Shown one piece after another: positions 26,240 to 38,612 of a stretch of 64,000 nucleotides of DNA. The number at the start of each line of letters is the position of its first letter. The first letter of the stretch is position 1. The DNA is from Piliocolobus tephrosceles (Eukaryota > Chordata > Mammalia > Primates > Cercopithecidae): the NCBI RefSeq assembly GCF_002776525.5, contig NC_045443.1, positions 41,517,492-41,581,491 on the forward strand, in the 5' to 3' direction. Under the pieces are notes generated by a model. It saw only the letters and a list, made by a program, of their open reading frames with translations, was not told the origin of the DNA and ran no database searches. The position numbers and the translations under genes were made by a program.

Positions 26240-26790
26240 TAATTCATAAATTTATTGAATTTCTGGAAAATGGCTTTAAGTTCCAAAAATCACTAAAAGG
26301 AAGCCTCAGGGTATTTTATTATTTGTGAGCTGTACATTTCAGTTCATTTTATATAACAAATGCCTATTTCTCAAATGCTATTGGAAGCATATAGAGCTTC
26401 AGTTTGAATTTAAATTATTGCAATATTTTAAAATCAGTATAGAAAATAATATGATTGCAAAAGAGTCAATAAAGTAAAACATTTACATGTTAACCTCATT
26501 TTGAGACAAACTTTTTTAAAAATTTAATATTTGCATGTGATAATTTACATTTCAACTTCCTAAATGATTCAGTCCTTTATGAAAGTGATTCCATATCTAT
26601 TTTAGGTGATTTCCACATGCAGATAATTTCAGGCCTTTCAGTGAATAAATAAAACTTTCTAGTAGTTTTAGATTAAAGTCTATACTTAAAGCCATCAGTT
26701 TTTACTTACCAATGTGCCACTAATTGGACAGCTACTTTTGTGTATGTAAGTTTTAATTACAGGGAAAGTCATCAGAGCTCTACATCTTAA
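26240..26790. other. Intron, nothing recognised
   Basis: AT-rich intron without recognised elements. Confidence 0.5.
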
Positions 26791-26796
26791 AGATAT

Positions 26797-28198
26797 TTTT
26801 TTTTTTTTATTATTATACTTTAAGTTCTAGGGTACATGTGCATAACGTGCAGGTTTGTTACATATGTATACATGTGCCATGTTGGTGTGCTGCACCCATC
26901 AACTCGTCAGCACCCATCAATTCATCATTTATATCAGGTATAACTCCCCAATGCAATCCCTCCCCCCTCCCCATGATAGGCCCTAGTGTGTGATGTTCCC
27001 CTTCCCGAGTCCAAGTGAGTCCAAGTGAGCTCTCACTCATAGGTTCCCACCTATGAGTGAGAACATGCGGTGTTTGGTTTTCTCTTCTTGTGATAGTTTG
27101 CTAAGAATGATGGTTTCCAGCTGCGTCCATGTCCCTACAAAGGACGCAAACTCATCCTTTTTTATGGCTGCATAGTATTCCATGGTGTATATGTGCCACA
27201 TTTTCTTAATCCAGTCTGTCACTGATGGACATTTGGGTTGATTCCAAGTCTTTGCCATTGTGAATAGTGCCGCAATAAACATATGTGTGCATGTGTCTTT
27301 GTAGTAGCATAATTTATAATCCTTTGGGTATATACCCAGTAGTGGGATGGCTGGGTCATATGGTACATCTAGTTCTAGATCCTTGAGGAATTGCCATACT
27401 GTTTTCCATAATGGTTGAACTAGTTTACAATCCCACCAACAGTGTAAAAGTGTTCCTATTTCTCCACATCCTCTCCAACACCTGTTGTTTCCTGATTTTT
27501 TAATGATTGCCATTCTAACTGGTGTGAGATGGTATCTCATTGTGGTTTTGATTTGCATTTCTCTGATGGCCAGTGATGATGAGCATTTTTTCATGTGTCT
27601 GTTGGCTGTATGAATGTCTTCTTTTGAGAAATGTCTGTTCATATCCTTTGCCCACTTTTTGATGGGGTTGTTTGTTTTTTTCTTGTATATTTGTTTGAGT
27701 TCTTTGTAGATTCTGGAAATTAGCCCTTTGTCAGATGAGTAGATTGCAAAAATTTTCTCCCATTCTGTAGGTTGCCTGTTCACTCTGATGGTAGTTTCTT
27801 TTGCTGTGCAGAAGCTCTTTAGTTTAATTAGATCCCATTTGTCAATTTTGGCTTTTGCTGCCGTTGCTTTTGGTGTTTTAGACATGAAGTCCTTGCCCAT
27901 GCCTATGTCCTGAATGGTACTACCTAGATTTTCTTCTAGGGTTTTTATGGTATTAGGTCTAACATTTAAGTCTCTAATCCATCTTGAATTAATCTTCGTA
28001 TAAGGAGTAAGGAAAGGATCCAGTTTCAGCTTTCTACTTATGGCTAGCCAATTTTCCCAGCACCATTTATTAAATAGGGAATCCTTTCCCCATTTCTTGT
28101 TTTTCTCAGGTTTGTCAAAGATCAGATGGTTGTAGATGTGTGGCATTATTTCTGAAGGCTCCGTTCTGTTCCATTGGTCTATATCTCTGTTTTGGTAC
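26797..28198 (-). mobile_element. Young 5'-truncated L1 (Old World monkey L1PA lineage)
   Basis: Reverse-oriented L1 of 1.4 kb: tail and 3'UTR at left, ORF2 to the right, abruptly ending at 28198. The 3'UTR carries the doubled motif seen at 36905-36950 and 47178-47213. A short probable target duplication, agatattt, is present at 26791 and 28199. ORF2 is uninterrupted through the element. Confidence 0.95.
27037..28146 (-). pseudogene. L1 ORF2 C-terminal 369 codons, open
   Basis: This open frame is the C-terminal part of L1 ORF2p, cut off by 5' truncation, so the endonuclease and reverse transcriptase domains are absent. It starts near MPHIYNHLIFDKPEKNKKWG and ends MFSLIGGNL. The cysteine-rich motif C-x3-C-x7-H-x4-C is intact (CWRGCGEIGTLLHCWWDC, about residues 227-244). 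Lack of stops reflects recent insertion rather than selection. It has no promoter, and its start codon is merely the first ATG inside the frame. Confidence 0.92.
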
Positions 28199-28199
28199 A

Positions 28200-28719
28200 G
28201 ATATTTATTTTAAAAGAAAAAAGGTTTTTTTAAAATCTTTTACAATCTATACTACCCATCTGACAAATAGAAGGCAGAATAAACTAATGAAGGGTTATAA
28301 CTCAATTCATAACTGAGAAGTTATCTGTTTGTTAGAGGTCTTATTATAAAACACCCTTCTAAATATCTGAAGTACTTTCCTTATAGCTGCTTAAACATCA
28401 GCAATCAACCTACAGATTGAAGTAGAAATTCCTTCACAGGAGTTCCTGAAAGAATGATTTTTACCTATGAAGTAACTTTTAATGCTTAAAAATATTATGT
28501 ATAAAACCATTAATTGGCTCATTTTAACTACTTGTCTTTGTGTAGACTGGTCACAATAAGGTAATAAAAATCTATTGAAAACTATTATTGAACTATGATC
28601 TTAACTTGAATATAGAGAGCTTAAAAATACATTGCAAGTTTTAATTGTGGGCAAAGGAAAAAGAAAGATCACAGTAGGGCCTAAAACATGGTAAATATTG
28701 AAATGAAAAAAGTATCTGA
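28200..28719. other. Intron, nothing recognised
   Basis: AT-rich sequence without recognised features. Confidence 0.5.
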
Positions 28720-29571
28720 TGATTGCTTTAATTTTAAAAATTCAAGTCAACAAAACATTTTAAGCTCACACTAAATAGACACAATTGTATGCCAGGCATT
28801 CTTGAGCAGTGATGTGGAAAAGGAATTACAATTGCGTCCTTTAATTTTTTCCCACATCTTTTCAAGGCTAATTGCTTCTTTTCATTTAAATCCCAAAGAA
28901 GGTAGAGACAAGGCCATCAATAGTAGGAGGAGGGTGGGTAAAGATTGGGAAGGGTGCTTTGACAGAGAAAGCTGTTAAAACTTGACCAGACAGAAATGGG
29001 CATGAAGTAGTTGTTCTGAAGAGAGGGGTAAGAAAAGCATTCTAAGGAATGGTAGCTCTGCATGCCCTTTTGAGATCTGTGCTCATGAATTTAAAGAGTG
29101 GCCAGTCAGTGCAGTGGTATGTTTTTTCTCCAGCCACAGTCAGCTGCTCAGGAGCAGAATGGAGGCCAAGGATTATACCTGACGCAGGCCTGGGCTTTTG
29201 CTGGGCAATATGATATTTGGAGAAAGAGCAAGAAAGTTAAGGGTATTCATAAAAGTGTGTTTAGATTGATGGACCAATCAAAGTGGTATTATTGATGAAC
29301 CTTGAAATCAAGTTGTGTATTAGAAAAGTGTTTAGATAAAATAATTAATATGTTCAACAAAGTTAAACAATTAATGAAGTGAAGATACTATGGCATATGA
29401 GATGAAAGGATAGGAAGTGGTGGCCAAAAGGTAGAATGCTTGAAAGATAAATTTAGGGAGTGATGTAGCTATAGATGAGGATAAGGTCAAGGTTATGACC
29501 ATAGGAGTGAGTAATGGTAGAATGCAGGAGGTGAGAAGATCAAAGAACTGGAAAGGCAGAGTATTGGTTGG
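28720..29571 (+). repeat. Diverged ancient repeat, family not assigned
   Basis: Phrases such as gtatgccaggcattcttgag, gtgctttgacagagaaagc and ggtagaatgcaggaggtgag resemble the segment at 2270-4413. The 65-codon ORF at 29098-29295 lies within it. Confidence 0.35.
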
Positions 29572-29960
29572 TGCTATGGTTTGAATGTGTCACTCAAAAT
29601 TCATGTGTTGGAAACTGAATTTCTAATGCAACAGTGTTGGGAGATAAGGCCTAATAGGAGGTGATTAGGTCATGAGGATCCTGCCCTCACGAATGAATTG
29701 ATGTCATTTTCTCAGAGTAGGTGTGTTATTCTGAGGGTGCGCCTGTATAAAAGAAAGTTTGGTCCCTTCTTGCTCTTGTGCCCACTTGCCCTTCCAACTT
29801 CTGCCATGGGATGAAGCACATAGCAAAAAGGCCCTTACCACATGTGGACCCCTTGACCTTGGACTCCCAGCTTCCAGAACTGTAAAAAATAAATTTCTTT
29901 TCACTACAAATTACCCAGTATGTGATACTCTGTTATAGCAACACAAAACACACTAAAACA
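29572..29960 (+). mobile_element. Solo LTR, ERVL-MaLR (MST-like)
   Basis: A 389-bp LTR starting tgctatggtttgaatg and ending cactaaaaca (TG...CA). It includes ggtgattaggtcatgagg, ccttgaccttggactccc and an AATAAA signal at about 29889. Flanking pentamers gttgg (29567-29571) and tttgg (29961-29965) match at four of five positions. No retroviral internal sequence is next to it, so it is a solo LTR. Confidence 0.85.
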
Positions 29961-30089
29961 TTTGGGTTATCCACATGTATACTGGATGAGCCAAGGAAGG
30001 TACGGTGGAAGAATGTCACCAACCACATGTCAGAATCTTCAATGAATGAAAGTTGACAAGGAAGGTTGGAGGGTATATTCTGATGGTAT

Positions 30090-30375
30090 AAGATTCAAAG
30101 CTCAAACTCCATTTATTTAAAAAAGGCTTCCCTAACCACTAATGCTCACACTCTGTCACATTAGTCTATTTTATTTTCTTTACAGTACTTGATGCTGCAA
30201 ATTACTTGTTTCCATGTATGTTGTCTGGACACCGCACCTCGCTAACACCAGAAGGTAAAACTTATGAGATCAGGGACCTTTTCAACTGGGTCATTACTAT
30301 TTCTTGGGACTTAGATAGTAGTGGGTACATCTTACACATTGATAAATAAATAAACCAATGAATAAATAAAAGAAA
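30090..30375 (+). repeat. L2 LINE fragment
   Basis: L2-like text: aaaggcttccctaaccacta, then cttatgagatcagggacctt, then cattgataaataaataaacc. Confidence 0.65.
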
Positions 30376-30549
30376 CTACTAGATATTCACCATATGTCAT
30401 GAACTGTGTAAATTATCAATAAAAAACAAAGATTTATGAGACAAAGATTTATATTTCTTTATGAAACTTTCATGCTATAGAGGAGCTTAATTCTAGAAAA
30501 ACCAACACTAGGAAACATACGAAATGAACACTAAGTGTGATACAAAGTG

Positions 30550-31520
30550 CTGAAAGTGTTTAAAGGTACAAGTGATACCATTCCCCCATCATGGCCCAAA
30601 TACCACTTCTATTTATTTATGTATGTATGTATGAATGTATGTATGTATGTATGTATGTATTTATTTATTTATTTATTTATTTGAGACTACGTCTGTCTCT
30701 ATTGCCCAGACTGGAGTGCAGTGGCACAATCTCAGTTCATTGCAATCTCTGCCTCCCAGGCTTAAGCCATCCTCCCACCTCAGCTTCCCGAATAGCTGGG
30801 ACTACAGGTGTGCACCACTATGCCTGGCTAATTTTTGTATTTTTCATAGAAGTGGGTTTTCTGCCATGTTGCCCAGTCTGGCCTCACACTCCTGAGCTCA
30901 AGCGATCGGCCCACCTTGGCCTCCAAAAGTGCTGGGATTACAGGCGTGAGCAACAGCGCCCAACCTCAAATATCACTTCTTTAAGAATGCCTTTCCCATC
31001 CACACTATAGACTAGGTCAGGCGCTCCACTATATCTTTTCATAGCACCTTCAACTCTTATCATTAAGGTAGTTAAATAAATATGTAACTGATTTTAAATG
31101 TATGCTTACCCTCCTAAGATGCACAAAGAAGAGGAAGTATCTACCTTTTTTAACTCTGTAAACCCAGCAGCTATTCACAGATGACTGATCAGCCTGGCCT
31201 TTCTGTGGGACAAATAGCTCAGTGACAGAGCAGTGTGCAAGAAATGTCACATAACTGATGGAGATTTTTTAAAGAGTTGTTGACAAAACAACATTTATAT
31301 ATATAATCATATATATCCAATTGAAAACCACTATTATAGTGAGTGGGAGTAGGAGCAATGAACTTTGCAGAGTGATTTTATATCTATATATATGCAGGGT
31401 TATTTTTTGAAGGAGATTGAAGTAGACTCTACAAGGGCAACAATGTTGCCCAATTTTCTTCATCATATTTCCAATGCCCTGTACAAAGTCAGCACTCAAC
31501 ACATATGTGTGAAATAACTA
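30550..31520 (+). repeat. L2 LINE fragment split by an Alu
   Basis: L2-like text at 30550-30610 continues after the Alu (30967 onward: cttctttaagaatgcctttc, ctccactatatctttt) and ends near 31520 (tgccctgtacaaagtcagca). The Alu at 30611-30966 is inserted in it. Confidence 0.6.
30611..30966 (-). mobile_element. Alu with expanded (TATG)n/(TATT)n tail
   Basis: Reverse-oriented Alu (body about 30682-30966). Its tail has become a tetranucleotide microsatellite (30613-30681, TATG then TATT units). Target duplication caaata[c/t]cacttct at 30597-30610 and 30967-30980. Confidence 0.93.
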
Positions 31521-32904
31521 AAAACATAATGACCTCACACGCAATACAAATTAATATCTCTCATCTAACATCAGTAGTTGAGTAAGGTATTAACTTAAAT
31601 ATTTTAAGTATGAAGTTATATACACATTTGTCCCTATTCAGAATGAAATGAGACTAAAAATAATTAACATGATTATTACTAATGAACAATAACTATCAAG
31701 CTTAATCATTGAGATCCATTAGAAACATATTACATTACAAAATTATTAACACATATTTTTTATATGTATTTTCATAGCTTGGCCAAGGGAATGATTTGTA
31801 ATGGTGCATCTTTTCTATTAATGTCTAATAATGCTGGGTCGCTGGGTACAACACATAGAATCACAGAATCCAAAAGAATTTCTGGAGTCAAATAGTCCAA
31901 CTATATGTTTCAAGTATGGATAGATAGTCGATTGTATTATTAAATAATTCCAATGTAGTAAGGAGCCATGTTTATTTAAAAACTCCAGGTTTTCCGAAAG
32001 CCACCAAGTACTTAGAAGAAATCTCAGGGAAAAAAGTCCCACTTGGACCTAGCTTTCCTTAGCTTTTGTACACCACATAATAAACCCCCTTGATGGTCAC
32101 CAATCTATTGCTAAATTAGCAACATTTTTGGTTTGAAAATTACATTATAAAAGTTGGTTTTATATTTTGAATCTTTGTATTTGATTGCTTGACCTAAATG
32201 AAATGTAACATAGCACATGTGGGCACATCTGGCAGTGAGTGATAAGCACCATGGCTGAGTTTGTCTCATAAAGCCACAGCTTTGTGCCTCCTCTCTGGGG
32301 CAGCCTGGGCCATCAGGACCACCCTCCCAAGCCAAGCTTCATAGCCAAGGCTGTAGGGGTCTGTTGAAGGGAACCTCTCTCTCACGATCATGCACCCTAC
32401 AGGCTCCTCAGACTGCCAAAATGACATCCACTGGCTTAGGGGACATTGTGGAGGATAATTTGTCTCAGGAATCTTCCCTTGTATGCCAAAGTATGCTGGA
32501 GACGGCACTGAAAGTAGTCAGTGTGTTAGATCTGAAAGTATGCTTATGCATGTTTCCTGGCACTAGGCAAAATCCAAGGAAAGAGAGTGTGGAACAGGTT
32601 TAAACCTGAGTGACAACCATCAATTATATGCTTACTTTCTTTTTATCATGGTAAAATGTTCCATATTTTAACCATATTCAAAATTTTCCATTTTAACCAT
32701 ATTTAAGTACACAATTCAGTGGCATTAACTATATTCACAATGTTTTGTAACCATTATCATTATCTATTTCCAACATATTTCATTACCCTAAACAGGAACT
32801 CTGTATCCATTATGCAACAACTCCCCATTCCCTTCCATCCCTAGCCTTTGGTAACATCTAATCGACTTTCTGTCTATAATTTCGTTTAGCTATTTTTAAT
32901 AATT
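31521..32904. other. Intron, nothing recognised
   Basis: Unique-looking intron. Overlapping short ORFs on both strands at 32111-32603 show no domain, and no splice-flanked exon was identified. Confidence 0.45.
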
Positions 32905-33160
32905 TTATTTCACATGTATTTAGCACTTAGTATGTGCCAGGCACTGGCTACTAAGTGTTTTGCATGAATTAACTTATTTAATACTCATTACTACCATAAG
33001 GGGTACCATTAACTCCTTTTTACAGCGGTAGAGATAGAGATTAAGAAAGACAGAGTTACTTCTCAGTATGGCATAGGCTGTAAGTAGTAGCACTTCAAGA
33101 ATGAACTCCAGCATCCTAACTCCAAAGCTCACACTTTTGACTATGATGTTGGCCTGCTTA
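32905..33160 (+). repeat. MIR SINE
   Basis: Good MIR match: cttagtatgtgccaggcact, then tatttaatactcattactac, then ccagcatcctaactccaaag. Confidence 0.8.
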
Positions 33161-33341
33161 CTGTTGAAAATTCTTTCTGAGTTCTAATGTTGTATTTAAG
33201 CTTACACTCATTCCTCTCAGTCAGTCCAGTGGAAACAAAGAACTGCTAGGCACCAAAATACTCCTTTTATAGCATTAATTTTAAAAGACAGTGATGAAAA
33301 AAATTTGCTCCAGGCAATCTTTTCAAGCACAAACAGACACT

Positions 33342-33930
33342 CTTTTTTTTTTTTTTTTGAGACGGAATCTGGCTCTGTCACCCAGGCTGGAGTGCAATGG
33401 CGCAATCTCAGCTCACTGCAACCTCTGACTTCCAGGTTCAAATGATTCCCCTCCTCAGCCTCCCGAGTAGCTGGGACTATAGGCACACGCCACCTCCAGC
33501 TATTTTTGTATTTATTTATTTATTTTTTTTTGAGACGGAGTCTCACTCTGTCGCCCAGTCTGGAGTGCAGTGGCCCGATCTCAGCTCACTGCAAGCTCCG
33601 CCTCCCGGGTTCACGCCATTCTCCTGCCTCAGCCTCCCGAGTAGCTGGGACTACAGGCGCCGGCCACCACGCCTGGCTAATTTTTTGTATTTTTAGTAGA
33701 GACGGGGTTTCACCGTGTTAGCCAGGATGGTCTCGATCTCCTGACGTCGTGATCCGCCCGTCTCGGCCTCCCAAAGTGCTGGGATTACAGGCTTGAGCCA
33801 CCGCGCCGGTCCTAGTTTTGTATTTTTAATAAAGACAGGGATTCACAATTTTGGCCAGGATGGTTTCAATCTCTTGCCCTTGTGATCTGCCCACCTCAGC
33901 CTCCAAAGTGCTGGGATTACAGGCATGAGA
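33342..33930 (-). mobile_element. Older Alu interrupted by a younger Alu
   Basis: Reverse-oriented Alu in two parts, 33342-33513 (right arm) and 33816-33930 (left arm, ending gggattacaggcatgaga). The young Alu at 33514-33815 splits it. Confidence 0.92.
33514..33815 (-). mobile_element. Young AluY (cercopithecid type) nested in an Alu
   Basis: Full-length reverse Alu whose end reads ggcttgagccaccgcgcc, the Old World monkey variant. A target duplication, ttttgtattt, lies at 33504-33513 and 33816-33825, inside the older Alu. Confidence 0.93.
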
Positions 33931-34917
33931 AGAGACAGTACTTTTAAGCAATGCTTGCTAAAAGTGCATCCTTTAAGGTGGCTGTTAAGTAGTATCTTGG
34001 CTTTGTTTGTAACAAAGGAAAACCAAACTTTATTCACCAAAATGCCTGTTTAAGTTCTCCTAACAGAAACTTTGCAAAGACCCATTCTTGCGTCGAACAT
34101 CACCTACTTGTTCCAACCCACTAAATACCATGCAGTTAAGTATCAAATGTATATCACTATTACTTGAATGATTGGTGTCCAATTTCATTCTTACTTTGTT
34201 CTTATGCCCGTTCCATCTGATCCCTGCCTTCCCTTGTCACATTCTTTTCTCTGAGTCACACTGATATCTACCCAACTCCTAACTCACAGTTTATTTTACT
34301 GTATAATCACCCTAATCCAATCTATAGGTACTGATTTATTATTTTTTGCATACATGCCAGTAGGTAAATTTCTCAGAATCAGGTAAGAGGTGACTTATTC
34401 TCAGTCATTAATTATAATGCTTATAGTTGCTTACTTATTGTTGAATTTTATATCATATTATTTTTGCATATATATTTTTATACATTTAGTATATATATAT
34501 TTAGCACAGTTGCATTAATTATACTGCTTATAATTACTTCCTCTGTCAACTAAGAACACCTGTTTTCTTCTAACAGCTGCTTCCCAGTTGTTAAAGCCAA
34601 TATCACCCGTTAGGAAAGATGACATATTGCATTTTGAAGTCCCTGTGAATGTCACAGGTATATAGTTTTCAAAATGCAGCCTAGGTTCATCCTTAAGAGA
34701 TCTAGTCCATACAGGTTATATCCTGCTGAAGGTAATAAATGCTTACCTTTTCAACAGATTTTTTTAAAGCAGTATACTTATGAATTTTATAATAGTTATT
34801 TTGTTTATCTAGATATAACCCAAATAGTGTTTTAGCCATAAAAACCATTTCATAAAATACTGGATTGGTTCCCAGGTAGCAATGTATGAAGCTCCATGAA
34901 TTTAAGATAGTGTTATT
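33931..34917. other. Intron, nothing recognised
   Basis: Contains a weak L2-like patch near 34195-34330 and a TA-rich patch at 34460-34505; otherwise nothing recognisable. Confidence 0.45.
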
Positions 34918-36257
34918 GTACTTTTGAGATTAATAACAACACAGAAGAAAACACAGGGGAAAGTCTTCAAGACATTGGTCTAAGCAAAGATTTTTTGGTA
35001 AGACCTCAAAAGCAAAGCAACCAAAGCAAAAGCAGACAAATGGGATTAGATCAAATTGAAAAGCTTCTGCACAGCAAAGGAAACAATCAAGGGAGTGAAG
35101 AGACCACCTACAGAACGGAAGAAAAATTTTGCAAACTATTTATCCAAGAAGGAATTAATATGCAGAATATATATATTATTATTATATATATATTAAATAA
35201 TATATATATTTATATAAAACTCAAACAACTCAACAGAAAAAAAACCAAATAGTCCAATAAAAATAAAGGACAAAGTATCTGGATCGACATTTCTCAAAAG
35301 AGGACATGCAAATGGCCAACAAATACGTAAAGAAATGTTCAACATCAATAATCATCAGGGAAATGCAAGCCAAAATCATGAGAAGATACCATCTCACCAC
35401 AGTTAGAATGGCTATGATCAAAAGGAGAAAAAATAACAAATGCTGGCAAAGATGTGGACAAAAAGGAACTCTTATACACTGCTGTTGGGAATGTAAATTA
35501 GTATAGCCATTATGAAGAACATTATGGAAGTTCTGCAAATAACTAAAAATGGAATTACCATATGATCCAATAATCCCACGAATGGGTATTTATCTGAAGG
35601 AAAGGAAATCAGAATATTGAAGAGATATCTGCCCCCCCCATGTTTATTGCAGCACTATTCACAATAGCCAAGATATAGAATCAACCTAGGTGCCCAACAA
35701 CAGATGAACAGATGAAGAAAATGTGGTATATATATAAGATGGAATACTATTCAGCCATAAAAAGGAAGAAACTGTGTCACTTGCAGCAACATGGATGATC
35801 CTGGAGAACATTAGAGTAAGTGAAATGAGCCAGGTGCACAAAGAAAAATACCATATGCTGTCACCCATACATGGAATCTAAAAAAATTTATTTCACAGAA
35901 GTAGAGAGTAGAACAGTGGTTACTAGAAGATAGAAAGGAGCAGGGATAGAAAGAGGTTGTTTAAAGGATACAAAATTACAGCTATATAGGAGGAATAAGT
36001 TCTAACTTTTTATAGCACTGTAGAGTGATTATAGCTAATAATACTTTACTGTATACTTTCAAATAGCTAGAAGAAAGAATTTTGAATGTTTCCAACACAA
36101 AGAAATGACAATTGTTTGAGGTGATGGATATGCTAATTATCTGATATCATCATTAAACATTGTATACATGCATCGAAATATGACTTATTCATAAATAGGT
36201 ACTATTATTATGTGTCACTTAAAATTTTAAAAATTAAAGATTAATAACAATACAAGG
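34918..36257 (+). mobile_element. L1MA-like ORF2 end and 3'UTR
   Basis: An old plus-oriented L1. The C-terminal part of ORF2 is visible (35306-35506 includes TSIIIREMQAKIMRRYHLTTVR and a Cys-rich motif) and is followed by the older-type L1 3'UTR. A TA-rich expansion at 35167-35218 interrupts ORF2. Its A-rich 3' end is the insertion site of the young L1 that follows. Confidence 0.85.
35167..35218. repeat. TA/TTA-rich simple repeat inside L1
   Basis: About 50 bases of A and T only, interrupting the ORF2 frame of the older L1. Confidence 0.9.
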
Positions 36258-37070
36258 AAAAAATGCTCATCATCACTTGCCATCAGAGAAATGCAAATCA
36301 AAACCACAATGAGATACCATCTCACACCAGTTAGAATGGCAATCATTAAAAAGTCAGGAAACAACAGGTGCTGGAGAGGATGTGGAGAAATAGGAACACT
36401 TTTACACTGTTGGTGGGATTGTAAACTAGTTCAACCATTATGGAAAACAGTATGGCAATTCCTCAAGGATCTAGAACTAGATGTACCATATGACCCAGCC
36501 ATCCCACTATTGGGTATATACCCAAAGGATTATAAATCATGCTGCTATAAAGACACATGCACACGTATGTTTATTGCGGCACTATTCACAATAGCAAAGA
36601 CTTGGAATCAACCCAAATGTCCATCTGTGACAGACTGGATTAAGAAAATGTGGCACATATACACCATGGAATACTATGCAGCCATAAAAAAGGATGAGTT
36701 TGCATCCTTTGTAGGGACATGGATGCAGCTGGAAACCATCATTCTTAGCAAACTATCACAAGAGCAGAAAACCTAACACCGCATGTTCTCACTCATAGGT
36801 GGGAACTGAACAATGAAATCACTTGCACTCGGGAAGGGGAACATCACACACCGGGGCCTATCATGGAGAGGGGGGATGGGGGAGGGATTGCATTGGGAGT
36901 TATACCTGATATAAATGATGAATTGATGGGTGCTGACGAGTTGATGGGTGCAGCACACCAACATAGCACAAGTATACATATGTAACAAATCTGCACGCTA
37001 TGCACATGTACCCTAGAACTTAAAGTATAATTAAAAAACAAAAAACAAAAAACAAACAACAACAACAAAA
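36258..37070 (+). mobile_element. Young 5'-truncated L1 nested in L1MA tail
   Basis: A plus-oriented L1 3' end of about 0.8 kb. ORF2 C-terminus at 36291-36776 has an intact Cys-rich motif and ends early because a CAA-type codon became TAA at 36774. The 3'UTR carries the monkey-type doubled motif. The tail is (CAAA)-rich. Target duplication aacaatacaagg at 36246-36257 and 37071-37082. Bases 36229-36355 recur at 38613-38739. Confidence 0.94.
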
Positions 37071-37184
37071 AACAATACAAGGTAGTTTGAAGAAAGAGGA
37101 TAAAATTGATACAAACATTGGAGTTGAGAGCAAGGCAAGGATACTTCTTATTAGACAAACCAAGGAGAGTTTTTCAGAAGAGTA

Positions 37185-37435
37185 GTATCTGGATGGCAAT
37201 ATGGGGAAGGGGTAAAAGCACAGGTCTGAGGCTAGGTTTAACTATTCAAATCAAAAGTCTTACCAAATGCTTGCTGTGTGACCTTGGATACATGATTCAA
37301 CGTCACTAAGCATTGGTTTTAAAATGATTATAAAAAAATTATACTCATAAAGTTGCTGTTATGATTTAAATGATTTAATAAATGTAAAGCAATTAGCACA
37401 ATGTTTGGCATATGGAAAGTTTTCAGTAATGACTA
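37185..37435 (+). repeat. MIR SINE
   Basis: MIR pattern: aaaagcacaggtctgaggct, then tgctgtgtgaccttggatac, then gttgctgttatgatttaaat, then cacaatgtttggcatatgg. Confidence 0.8.
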
Positions 37436-37858
37436 GCTGATGTCTCAAGAAATTTAGAAAGGCAGTTCAAAACAATAAAAAGATAAATAGGACAGTGGCA
37501 TATGTCATAATAAAGGAAAAGGTCTTGATTTAAGAAAACATCTTGATTACTTCTTTGGGTAGAGAAGGTGATGCTTTGTTTCCCTCTTCCCAGAGCACGG
37601 TGGAGAGGAAAAAGATTAGGCAGTTAGGTAGACCGACAGATACAGAAAAAGAGAGAGAGAGAGAAGAAATGTAAAGATGTGAAATTGAGAGCCATAAGAG
37701 AGGATAAAAAGAAAAACAGTCAGGGAAAATGCAGGGCTGTAAGGTGAGAAATATCCACCTGGTAAGTAAGAACTTTGTGCAGGGGTCAGTCTCTGGGGAC
37801 AGAAGCCTATTCATTTTGAGGGCCCTGAGGAAAAAAAAAATATTACCAAGATATGTTG
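37436..37858. other. Intron, purine-rich, nothing recognised
   Basis: Includes a GA run at about 37648-37665. No gene is seen. Confidence 0.45.
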
Positions 37859-37872
37859 CAATTGCAGATTTT

Positions 37873-38163
37873 TTTTTTTGAGACAGAGTATCGCTCTGTC
37901 GCCCAGGCTGGAGTGCAGTGTTTCGATCTCAGCTCACTGCAAGCTCCACCTCTGGGGTTTACGCCATTCTCCTGCCTCAGCCTCCCAAGTAGCTGGGACT
38001 ACAGGCGCCCGCCACCTCACCTGGCTAGTTTTTTGTATTTTTTTAGTACAGACGGGGTTTCACCATGTTAGCCAGGATGGTCTCGATCTCCTGACCTCGT
38101 GATCCGCCCATCTCGGCCTCCCAAAATGCTGGGATTACAGGCTTGAGCCACCGCGCCAGGCCA
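37873..38163 (-). mobile_element. Young AluY (cercopithecid type)
   Basis: Full-length reverse Alu ending ggcttgagccaccgcgcc. Perfect 14-bp target duplication caattgcagatttt at 37859-37872 and 38164-38177. Confidence 0.96.
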
Positions 38164-38177
38164 CAATTGCAGATTTT

Positions 38178-38612
38178 ACAAAAATATATGGCCAAGTGAG
38201 CACATTGCTAGGGCTCTTTCCAAGGGCTGGAAAGAAGCCTGGTTGCATTAAGAGCAGAAGCTTAAACTTCATTAGCTTAATGGAAAATCTGCCTCTGACT
38301 CTGTGGGAAGAAATAGCCAAAGCATTTTTAGAAAAATGGGATCTCTATTTCTTTTTGGCTTTTTGACATTTGTTTTGTTCCTCTTTGATCCTCCTCCCTT
38401 TGCCTCAAAGTTTTGAATAATACTCCACTACAAACTGTTTGTATGGGTGTTGCTTTGACGGGAATGAAGGAAATGAAGGGAGATGAGTGGTCTCTCAGGC
38501 ATAGGTGATTCCAGTATAAAAAAGAAAAGCATTCATGATCCACTTAACCCAAGGACAGCAAGCCACTGCAGACTGCTAAATGTCCAAGTGAGAACACAAT
38601 GTAAAAAATGTA
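38178..38612. other. Intron, nothing recognised
   Basis: No recognised repeat or gene. Confidence 0.45.

Noticed and set aside
32111..32603. Overlapping ORFs on both strands in a GC-richer patch, considered as an exon
   Set aside because: No splice-bounded frame matching NELL2 or another known protein; overlapping frames on both strands suggest composition rather than coding.
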